DNA from: JADGOV01 sp040002735 | GTDB taxonomy: Bacteria > Actinomycetota > Actinomycetes > JADGOV01 | Length of the DNA: 12,580 bases | Direction of reading: 5' to 3' | Assembly (NCBI GenBank): GCA_040002735.1 | Contig: JBDUDX010000193.1 | Coordinates: 1 to 12,580, forward strand | In this document: one piece after another, positions 1-6,511 of the stretch | How positions within the stretch are numbered: position 1 is the stretch's first letter | Layout of the letters: each line of letters begins with the position of its first letter | Notes under the pieces: generated by a model | What the model was told of the DNA's origin: nothing | What the model saw: only the letters and a program-made list of their open reading frames with translations | Database searches by the model: none | Program-made: the position numbers and the translations under genes

Positions 1-1595
1 TTGAAGTTGTCGTAGTTGGCGACCACGTTAAGCTTGCGGCCGTAGGAGGAGAGCCGTTCGTCGAGGAATTGGGCCAGCTCCTCCGCGTCCTGTGCACTCT
101 CCAACCGCAGCCCCTCCAGGTTCAGGTACAGGTACAGGACGTCGTCATCCGACCGATAAACCACCCGCTCGTCGAGGCTCAGCACCGGGCGACGCGTCAG
201 ACCCATCAATGCCGGTCGGACGATCTCCGGATCCATGACCTTGGGTTCGGCGCGCACGATCGGCGCAAACTCCATCCGGTCCAGAATGTCGCGCTGCAGG
301 TCGACCCCGGGCGCGATCTCGACAAGTTCCAGCCCATCCTCGGCAACGGTCACCTCGGATTCGGCGGCGAACGTACCGAGGAGGTACAGCGCCCGAGCGT
401 TCTGACTGATGTTGATGAACCCGCCAGCACCGGGCAGCTTGCTGCCGAACCGGCTCACATTGACGTTGCCGTACCGATCAACCTCGGCGAAACCGAGGAA
501 CGTTTGGTCCAGGCCACCCCCCTCGTAGAAGTCGAACATGTACGCCTCGTCGATGATCGCCTGTGGGTTATAGGCGGCACCGAAGGACAGGCCGCTCGCC
601 GGGATACCGCCGATGCCGCCCGGCTCCACGGTGAGGGTGATGAGATCACTGATCCCCTCCTCGTTAGCCACCGAGGCGACCCCTTCCGGCATACCGATGC
701 CGAGGTTCACCACCGAATTGACCTTCAGGAACATCACCGCACGACGGGCGATGACCTCCCGCTCATCCAACGGCAGGGGGACCAACAGGTCGGAGGAGAC
801 ACTCACCTCACCGGTGTAGGCCGGGTTGTACTGCTCAGCGAAGGTCTGCAGGTGATTGTCCGGCGCCGCGACGACGACGCCGTCGACCAGGATGCCGGGG
901 ATCTTCACCGCCTGCGGCGACAGGAACCGCTTCGTCGTGACCCGCTCGACCTGGGCCAACACAACGCCACCGGAATTCTTCACAGCCTCAGCGATGGACA
1001 GCATCTCGATGGTGAGTGCCTCATGCTCCATCGTGACGTTGCCCTCCTCGTCCGCGGTCGTTCCGCGGATCAAGCCGACGTTGATGGGGAACGCGGGGAA
1101 GAACAGGTACTCCTCCTCGTCGATGTGGAGCAACCGGACGAGATCCTCTGTCGTCCTGCTGTTGATCTTGCCGCCGTCCATCCGCGGGTCGATGAACGTG
1201 CCGAGCCCGACCTGCGTAATCGTCCCGGGCTTGTGAGCGGCGATGTCACGGAAGAGGTGAGCAAGAACGTCCAGCGGAAAGCAGTACGCCTCGATGTTGC
1301 CCTCGATGGCGAGCTTGCCGAGCGCGGGTGCGGCAGTCCAGTGCGCGCCGATCGCCCGCCGGACCATGCCCTCGCCGGCCCAGTGGTTCAGGCCTCGGGT
1401 CTGGCCATCACCGGGGGCGGCTCCGAAAACCAGCGTGAGGTTGCGCGGGCCGCCGATCGCGGCGAAGCGGGTCCCGAGGGCAAGGGTGAGCTCCTCGGGT
1501 ACGCCGGTGGCGCCGAACCCGCCGATCGCGACGGTGTCCCCGTCCAAGACAACGCGGGCGGCCGCCTCGGCACTTATCACCTTGTTACGCTGCAT
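1..1595 (-). CDS. Acyl-CoA:acetate/3-ketoacid CoA-transferase (YdiF/propionate CoA-transferase type), 3' end outside window
   Basis: This enzyme moves CoA between acyl-CoA and a short acid such as acetate, propionate or acetoacetate through a glutamyl-CoA intermediate, in the cytosol. I translated the minus strand from ATG at 1595; it stays open for 531 codons to the window edge. The N-terminal half has the CoA-transferase opening (AARVVLDGDTVAIGGFGATG, about residues 12-31). The second half carries the catalytic glutamate motif TVEPGGIGGIP, with Glu at residue 324 (codon 626-624), followed by SFGAAYNPQAIID. Both halves on one chain is the YdiF/Pct architecture, as opposed to two-subunit ScoAB. 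GGAG at 1601-1604, five bases before ATG, supports the start. The last visible residues (VVANYDNF) sit in a C-terminal extension, so some tens of residues probably lie beyond base 1. It is divergent from the acuC-like gene. The family call is firm; the substrate is not readable. Confidence 0.9.
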   Translation of the reverse strand, partial: MQRNKVISAEAAARVVLDGDTVAIGGFGATGVPEELTLALGTRFAAIGGPRNLTLVFGAAPGDGQTRGLNHWAGEGMVRRAIGAHWTAAPALGKLAIEGNIEAYCFPLDVLAHLFRDIAAHKPGTITQVGLGTFIDPRMDGGKINSRTTEDLVRLLHIDEEEYLFFPAFPINVGLIRGTTADEEGNVTMEHEALTIEMLSIAEAVKNSGGVVLAQVERVTTKRFLSPQAVKIPGILVDGVVVAAPDNHLQTFAEQYNPAYTGEVSVSSDLLVPLPLDEREVIARRAVMFLKVNSVVNLGIGMPEGVASVANEEGISDLITLTVEPGGIGGIPASGLSFGAAYNPQAIIDEAYMFDFYEGGGLDQTFLGFAEVDRYGNVNVSRFGSKLPGAGGFINISQNARALYLLGTFAAESEVTVAEDGLELVEIAPGVDLQRDILDRMEFAPIVRAEPKVMDPEIVRPALMGLTRRPVLSLDERVVYRSDDDVLYLYLNLEGLRLESAQDAEELAQFLDERLSSYGRKLNVVANYDNF

Positions 1596-1635
1596 GGATT
1601 CTCCAGTCCCCGGCGGGGCGGCTAGCGTACGGCAG

Positions 1636-1658
1636 CCCCATGGGCGATAACCCTGGGG
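1636..1658. promoter_or_regulatory. Inverted repeat between divergent CoA-transferase and acuC-like genes
   Basis: CCCCATGGG and CCCTGGGG flank CGATAA, an 8-bp inverted repeat with one bulged T. A second, shorter one (CCCC-GGC-GGGG, 1608-1618) lies just upstream of the CoA-transferase ribosome binding site. The only intergenic space for two divergent genes makes an operator plausible, but no regulator is encoded next to it, and G/C-rich repeats arise easily at this base composition. Confidence 0.3.
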
Positions 1659-1685
1659 TATGGATCGGAACTGCCGGGTGAGCCG

Positions 1686-2900
1686 ATGCGGCATAGGGTC
1701 GCCGACGTGAGTGACGCTGTGCTCGTCATCTGGAGTGAGGAGTTGCTGCGCTACGACCTTGGGGCGGCGCACCCCATGGCACCGGTCCGCCTCGCGCTCA
1801 CGATGGCGCTCGCCGGTGAACTCGACGTACTGACCCGACCCAACGTCTCCCTGGCGGCACCGGAGCCGGCCACGGACGCCGTCCTGGAGCTGGTACACGG
1901 CTCGGCGTACGTGGCCGCCGTGCGCGGGGCGCCACGTTATCCGCTCGCTGCGCCGCTTCCCGGGTTTGGCTTGGGCGATGACGACAACCCGATCTTCCAC
2001 CGGATGCACGAGGCATCAGCCCTAGCGGCTGGCGGAACGGTAGCTGCCGCGCGGGCGGTCCGCCGGGGCGAGGCGCAGCACGCGGTGAACCTCGCCGGTG
2101 GCCTGCACCATGCCATGCCGTCGCGCGCTTCCGGCTTCTGCGTCTACAACGATACCGCGGTCGCCATCGCGGAACTGTTGAACGACGGTATGCAGCGGAT
2201 CGCGTACATCGACCTGGACGCCCACCACGGCGACGGTGTGCAAACCGCGTTCTACCGGGATCCCCGCGTGCTGACCATCAGCCTGCACGAAAGCGGCTAT
2301 ACCGCCTTTCCGGGCACCGGCTTCCCCGATGAAACCGGAGCGGGCGCCGGGGCGGGCAGCGCCGTGAACGTCGCGCTGCCGCCGTACACCGGAGACGCCG
2401 GCTGGCTTCGAGCTTTCCACGCCGTCGTACCCCCCTTGCTGCACGCTTTCCGACCGGAGATCCTGATCACGCAGCTCGGTTGCGACTCCCACCGACTGGA
2501 CCCGATGGCGAACCTCGACCTCACCGTCGACGCGCATCGAGTCTCATACGCGGTTCTCCACCAGCTTGCCCATCAGCTGGCCGCTGGCCGCTGGGTGGCG
2601 GTCGGCGGCGGCGGCTACGAGACCGTACAGGTCGTGCCCCGGTCCTGGACCCACCTCCTCGCCGAAATGACCGGCTACCCCCTGGACCCCAACACCGAGA
2701 CACCGGGGCTTTGGCGCCAACTAGTGTGGCAAAGCACCGGCCGCCCAGCGCCCGAGTTGCTCACCGACGGCGCAGCACCGATATACCGGCCATGGGACGC
2801 TGGCCACGGCGATTCCTACGACCGGCTGGACCGCGCGATCGCCGCCACCCGGCGGGCCGTATTCCCCGAGCATGGGCTCGATCCCTACGACCCGCGATAA
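1686..2900 (+). CDS. acuC: AcuC-like class I histone deacetylase-family protein
   Basis: It is a zinc-dependent lysine deacetylase of the arginase/deacetylase fold. Bacillus AcuC removes acetyl groups from acetyl-CoA synthetase and so turns acetate activation on; the same role is inferred here. With ATG 1686 as residue 1 the diagnostic residues are present: NLAGGLHHAM with the His pair H141/H142, YIDLDAHHGDG with zinc ligands D178 and H180, QLGCDSH with third zinc ligand D267, and the glycine-rich VGGGGY with transition-state Tyr311. The length (404 aa) fits AcuC. An alternative GTG start at 1707 (VSDAVLVIW) has AGGG eight bases upstream and may be the true one; ATG 1686 is preceded by GGGTGAG. 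It is divergent from a CoA-transferase, which supports a role in acetate/acyl-CoA metabolism. No defects seen. Confidence 0.9.
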   Translation: MRHRVADVSDAVLVIWSEELLRYDLGAAHPMAPVRLALTMALAGELDVLTRPNVSLAAPEPATDAVLELVHGSAYVAAVRGAPRYPLAAPLPGFGLGDDDNPIFHRMHEASALAAGGTVAAARAVRRGEAQHAVNLAGGLHHAMPSRASGFCVYNDTAVAIAELLNDGMQRIAYIDLDAHHGDGVQTAFYRDPRVLTISLHESGYTAFPGTGFPDETGAGAGAGSAVNVALPPYTGDAGWLRAFHAVVPPLLHAFRPEILITQLGCDSHRLDPMANLDLTVDAHRVSYAVLHQLAHQLAAGRWVAVGGGGYETVQVVPRSWTHLLAEMTGYPLDPNTETPGLWRQLVWQSTGRPAPELLTDGAAPIYRPWDAGHGDSYDRLDRAIAATRRAVFPEHGLDPYDPR

Positions 2901-2901
2901 G

Positions 2902-2921
2902 CCCGCGCACCCGCGTGCGGG
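2902..2921. terminator. Possible terminator hairpin between convergent genes
   Basis: CGCAC-CCGC-GTGCG forms a 5-bp stem with a 4-base loop just after the acuC-like stop codon, with flanking CCC/GGG that can extend it across a bulge. There is no T tract. It sits between two convergent genes (stops at 2900 and 2959), where a bidirectional terminator is expected. Confidence 0.3.
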
Positions 2922-2958
2922 AGCTCCGCACGCCCGGCCGGCCGAAGCTCGCCGGCGG

Positions 2959-3357
2959 CTACTGACTCTGCGGAACTCCGTCGTCAAGACACAGGATGTT
3001 GCCCTCGCTGTCTTTGAACCACGCCGCCTTTCCCATGCCGGGGATAGCGGCCACCTCGCCATTCCAGTCCACCCCTGGCATGTCCTGGTACACCTCGAAT
3101 ACCACCCCCTTGGCTTTCAGCTCACGCACCTCGGACTCGACATCACTTACGTGCCATTGCGCGATCGTGTGGCCGGCTTGTCCCGCGTACTCGGTCTGAT
3201 AAATGTTGAACGTTGTCCCGCCACCGGTCACGTACTGTAGCCATACGCCCTCATACTCGGCGGAGGGCGTCAAGCCCAACGAGTCCGCATAGAACGCCCG
3301 AGCCCTCTGCAGATCCCCCGCGGGGATATTGGCTTCGACCCTGCTGTCGTGGAGCAT
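2959..3357 (-). CDS. VOC (glyoxalase/bleomycin-resistance fold) family protein
   Basis: A 132-aa single-copy VOC protein with two beta-alpha-beta-beta-beta repeats. The first half shows VEANIPAGDLQRARAFYADSLGL (read as VEANIPAGD then LQRARAFYADSLGL, residues 7-29). The second shows HTIAQWHVSDVESEVRELKA (63-82) and closes with FKDSEGNILCL (114-124), the usual DPxGN end of the fold. Family members are metal-dependent lyases, isomerases, dioxygenases or drug-binding proteins; the substrate cannot be read from sequence. ATG 3357 is chosen because AGGAGG lies four bases upstream (3362-3367), a near-perfect ribosome binding site, and the family start pattern begins here; the frame is open further upstream, but that part does not resemble protein. 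It is transcribed towards the acuC-like gene and divergently from the kinase-like gene. Confidence 0.88.
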   Translation of the reverse strand: MLHDSRVEANIPAGDLQRARAFYADSLGLTPSAEYEGVWLQYVTGGGTTFNIYQTEYAGQAGHTIAQWHVSDVESEVRELKAKGVVFEVYQDMPGVDWNGEVAAIPGMGKAAWFKDSEGNILCLDDGVPQSQ

Positions 3358-3600
3358 GATTCCTCCTGGATGCCGACGTTCGGAACGCCTGCCGCGGTAA
3401 TCCGCAGAGCCTAGGCGCGGCCAACTCCTCCGGCAAGGCTCCCGGAGCGTCAGCCGAAGGTTCGCCGCATGGTCCACTGCCCGTGCCGGGACAGGGCCGA
3501 ACAGTGCATCTTCGCCACGTGGTACACCATCTTCTCGTTGCTGTGGACGATGGCAGCACCGAGTACGCTGTCCGCTTCCTTGAGGCTTGGTGGGGATGCT

Positions 3601-5328
3601 GTGGACGGTCCCGCGCGCGTTCAACCGGTCAGTCGACCTCCCGAGGCTCCGGCGCGGAGTGGTCATCGGCAGCGTGCGTCTCGGCGACGGCGGCCCTCAG
3701 GTGAGCCGCCCCCGCTTCCGCGGCACGTCGGCAAGAGCGGGTTGTCGTGGCTGGCGGCGGCGTTGACGCTGGTCGCGCTGTCGGTCGGACTGTTCTCGGC
3801 GGGCTGGCGTGGTCCGGCGGTGGCGGTCTCGGTCGCGGACGACGCGGTGGTGCGCTGGCTCTCGGGAATCTCCGGCCCTGGCTATCTGGGCGTCATGCGT
3901 GCGCTGGCCGCGCTGAGTTCGTTCTGGCTGATGACGGCGACGCTGTGGGCGCTGGTGGTGGCCCTGCTGCTGCTTCGGCGGCTCCGGCATCTGATGGTTT
4001 TTCTCCTGGTGTGGAATCTCGGCGCACAGCTGTACTTCGTGGTGGGGCCGGCGGCGCAGCGGCCGTTCGGGGTGCCGATCCGCACCGCCTGGTCCGGGTG
4101 GGCGTTGCCATCGCTGCCGATCTACGTGCTGGCCGCCGTCGTGGTGGGGCTGTTGTACACGCTGGTGCCGGAGGGACGCTGGCGCAACGTGGGGAAATTG
4201 ATCGGCTTCGCGGTGGTCGGCTGCTCCGCGCTCGGGCGCGTCGCACTCGGCGCCGACGGGCCTCTCGATGTACTGGTGGCCGCCGCGATGGGTGTCACCC
4301 TTCCTCTGGTGGCGTTCCGGGTGTTCACCCCGAGGCAGGCGTTTCCGGTGAACTACCGGCGGGGTCGCAGCGCGCACCTCGACATCGGCGGCGCACGGGG
4401 GCAAGCGATCCGACGCGCACTGGAGGAGCAACTGGGGCTGGCCGTGTCGGACGTGACCCCGTTCGGTCTGGCCGGGTCGGCCGGTTCCACGCCGCTGCGG
4501 ATCGACGTCGAGGGTGAGCCGCAGACGTCCCTGTTCGGAAAGCTGTACGCCGAGAATCACCTCCGTTCCGATCGCTGGTACAAGGTCGGGCGGGAGCTGC
4601 TGTACGGCCGGCTGGAGGACGAAAAGCCGTTCCACAGCGTCCGCCGGCTGGTGCAGCAGGAGGACTACGCACTGCGGCTCTTCCGCGACTCGGGATTGCC
4701 GACGCCGAGGCCGTACGGCGTCGCGAAGCTGACCCCCGAGCGGGAGTACCTGCTGGTGACGGAGTTCTGCGCCGGCGCGGTGGAGTTGGGCGAGATGGCG
4801 GAGGTCGACGAGCAGCTGATCGACTCAGGGCTCCGGATCGTCCGCCAGCTCTGGGACGCCGGGCTGGCACATCGGGACATCAAGCCCTCGAACTTGCTGG
4901 TCCGCGACTCGCGGATGCTGCTCATCGATGTGGCCTTCGCCGAGTTACGACCGACGCCGTGGCGGCAGGCCGTCGACCTGGCCAACATGATGCTGTGCCT
5001 TGCGCTGCAGAGCAGCCCGAAGCAGGTGTATGCGCCGGCGCGGCAGCTGTTCACGGTCGAGGACATCGGCGAGGCGTTCGCCGCGGCCCGCGGCCTCGCG
5101 TTGCCATCCCAGTTGCGGCGGGCGCTGCGCGCCCAAGGCCGCGATCTGCACGGCGAGTTCATCAGACTCCTCCCCGCCCCGCCCCGGCCGGTCGCCATCC
5201 AGCGGTGGAACCTGCGCCGGGTGCGCTGTGGGTGGGCGTGCTGGTCGGCCTGTTCGCCGTCGTACAGAGCCGGTCGACGTTCACCCTCACCGCAGAGAGC
5301 ACGGGAAACCTCCGAGTGCACACCTTGA
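3601..5328 (+). CDS. Polytopic membrane protein: catalytically degenerate PAP2-like domain fused to a kinase-like domain (frameshifted at its 3' end)
   Basis: From GTG 3601 the protein has a basic, proline-rich cytosolic leader (1-45), then about six membrane helices (about 50-250). These align by eye with PAP2 phosphatases, but the key residues are replaced: AQRP keeps R154-P155 but V147 stands in place of the KX6RP lysine; PSGH is PSLP (170-173); motif 3 is R213-VALGA-D219-GPL-D223 with Asp for the catalytic His. A soluble kinase-like domain follows (about 265-545): K314 in LFGKLYA as the ATP lysine, catalytic loop HRDIKPSN (H424, D426, K428, N431), and D443 in LLIDVAF in place of DFG. This set argues for an active kinase; lipid, sugar or protein could be the substrate. 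After RWNLRRV (about 5223) the frame changes to unrelated Arg/Ser-rich sequence, while the natural continuation is found one frame away (see 5205-5807). ATG 3550 or 3469 are alternative starts; GTG 3601 has GGGGA upstream. Confidence 0.8.
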   Translation: MDGPARVQPVSRPPEAPARSGHRQRASRRRRPSGEPPPLPRHVGKSGLSWLAAALTLVALSVGLFSAGWRGPAVAVSVADDAVVRWLSGISGPGYLGVMRALAALSSFWLMTATLWALVVALLLLRRLRHLMVFLLVWNLGAQLYFVVGPAAQRPFGVPIRTAWSGWALPSLPIYVLAAVVVGLLYTLVPEGRWRNVGKLIGFAVVGCSALGRVALGADGPLDVLVAAAMGVTLPLVAFRVFTPRQAFPVNYRRGRSAHLDIGGARGQAIRRALEEQLGLAVSDVTPFGLAGSAGSTPLRIDVEGEPQTSLFGKLYAENHLRSDRWYKVGRELLYGRLEDEKPFHSVRRLVQQEDYALRLFRDSGLPTPRPYGVAKLTPEREYLLVTEFCAGAVELGEMAEVDEQLIDSGLRIVRQLWDAGLAHRDIKPSNLLVRDSRMLLIDVAFAELRPTPWRQAVDLANMMLCLALQSSPKQVYAPARQLFTVEDIGEAFAAARGLALPSQLRRALRAQGRDLHGEFIRLLPAPPRPVAIQRWNLRRVRCGWACWSACSPSYRAGRRSPSPQRARETSECTP

Positions 5329-5807
5329 GTTGCCGCGAGCTGTCGCCGTTGTGGCTCACCGCCCGAGCGGTGCCCAGCGCGTCCCTGCAGCCCTGCGTAC
5401 TCACGCTGCCCGCCGGGTGGAGGTTGACCGGGTTAACCGCTGAGCGCGGCCGCTCGACCTACCGCTTCGGCAACGACCGGGCCGGCGACAGTTCATTGCG
5501 AGCCACGTTGGTCTCAGGTTGCCGACTTGAGGGCGCCACCGAGGTGGACGCGCCGGACAGCCGCATCCGCCGCTTTCAGCGGGTGCCGTCCGGAACGGGC
5601 CTCGAGACCGCCTGGCAAGATGTTTTCCCCGGCGGATGCCTCGACGTCCGGCTGCGGTCGGACAGCACCGACGCCGACGTCAACGCGCAGATCGCCGGGG
5701 AGGCGCCGCTGATCCTCGGCTACGTCACCCGGTCAAGTCTGGCCGCCGCCTTGCACGACCGGTCCGACGGCCGCGTCCGGCTCGACCCCGCGTCGCCACC
5801 CCGGTGA
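5205..5807 (+). CDS. Transmembrane segment plus four-cysteine extracytoplasmic domain; probable C-terminal part of the preceding kinase-like protein
   Basis: This frame opens with a hydrophobic helix (ALWVGVLVGLFAVVQ) followed by about 175 hydrophilic residues with four cysteines (in SCREL, QPCVL, SGCRL, GGCLD), consistent with a membrane anchor and a disulfide-stabilised domain outside the membrane. Inserting one base near 5221-5226 makes RWNLRRV run straight into xLWVGVLVGL, giving one protein of about 735 aa: pseudo-PAP2, kinase, helix, outer domain. I recall actinobacterial homologues with this continuous layout, but could not search. As an independent gene it would start at GTG 5205, with no convincing ribosome binding site and inside the upstream gene, so I favour a broken single gene. 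Its stop TGA (5805-5807) overlaps the GTG start of the PAP2 gene. The function of the outer domain is unknown; a sensor role for the kinase is inference. Confidence 0.7.
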   Translation: MEPAPGALWVGVLVGLFAVVQSRSTFTLTAESTGNLRVHTLSCRELSPLWLTARAVPSASLQPCVLTLPAGWRLTGLTAERGRSTYRFGNDRAGDSSLRATLVSGCRLEGATEVDAPDSRIRRFQRVPSGTGLETAWQDVFPGGCLDVRLRSDSTDADVNAQIAGEAPLILGYVTRSSLAAALHDRSDGRVRLDPASPPR

Positions 5808-6437
5808 GGCTCGACGGAGTGGGCGCCCAGCCCCTTCTGCGGTCGGCGGCCTTCCTGGGCCTGGCCATTGTCCCGGTCCGTCGCGGCCGGGTTAGCGTCG
5901 TCGAGCGGACCCTCTTCGCCGCGGTCAACGGCCTCCCCGACGGGCTGCACCCGGCGCTCTGGCTGGTGATGCAGAGCGGCGCTCTCGGTGAGGTGCCGCT
6001 CACCGCGGCGTTGGCGGCGGCCACCGGCCGACGGCAGTTGGCTGCGCGACTCGCGATCTCCGGTACGACGACGTACGTGCTCGCCAAAGGCATCAAGGGA
6101 ATCGTTCGTCGCGGTCGTCCGCACCAGCTTCTCCACGGTGTCCGGATTCGCGGTGGCGAGGCCGGCGGCCCAGGGTTCGTCTCTGGACATGCCGGGGTGT
6201 CGATGTCCTTGGGTGGCGACCCTCGCCGCGGGAACCGACCCACGGGTGCGCCCCGCGCTGCTCGCGATCCCGCCCCTCGTCGGATTCGCCCGGATGTACG
6301 TTGGGGCGCACCTCCCGCTCGACGTCGTCGGTGGCGCGGCGTTCGGCCGGGCGGTCAGCGCCGCCCTCGACCACGTCCCGAGCCTGCGACCGACGCCGTT
6401 CCCGCAGCCAGCACATCGGAACCCCGGCCTGGGATGA
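5804..6437 (+). pseudogene. PAP2-family lipid/undecaprenyl-type phosphatase, frameshifted between motifs 2 and 3
   Basis: PAP2 enzymes dephosphorylate lipid phosphates or polyprenyl pyrophosphates at the membrane. GTG 5804 overlaps the previous stop as GTGA, a sign of translational coupling. The first frame contains motif 1 KGIVRRGRP (K98, R105, P106) and motif 2 FVSGH (S127, G128, H129). The usual C-terminal motif 3, R-MYVGA-H-LPL-D (codons 6291-6323), is one frame away. Removing one G from GGG at 6211-6213 joins GHAGVSMSL to VATLAAGTDPRVRPALLAIP and gives a normal protein of about 210 aa ending at TGA 6435-6437. As written, the ribosome would read an Arg/Pro-rich tail to 6442 and lose the catalytic His/Asp of motif 3, so the product should be inactive. 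Unlike the degenerate domain of its neighbour, all three motifs are otherwise present. An assembly error is a real possibility. Confidence 0.78.
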
Positions 6438-6511
6438 ACTGACGACGGTCTTCTGTGACTCGCCGAAGGTCGGTCCGTTCTCCCGCTGCTCACCCGTCCA
6501 GGGCTGCCCGC

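Noticed and set aside
69..1625. 518-codon open frame on the plus strand
   Set aside because: It is the antisense shadow of the CoA-transferase; its translation is Asp/His/Arg-rich without motifs, while the minus strand gives clear family motifs.
3519..3600. Plus-strand frame reading VVHHLLVAVDDGSTEYAVRF, reminiscent of a universal stress protein start
   Set aside because: Only about 25 residues, no ribosome binding site, and no continuation of the fold; similarity may be chance. Not annotated, though a gene remnant cannot be excluded.
3697..4635. 312-codon minus-strand frame under the kinase gene
   Set aside because: Arg/Gln/His-rich shadow typical of the antisense of GC-rich coding DNA; the plus strand has membrane helices and kinase motifs.
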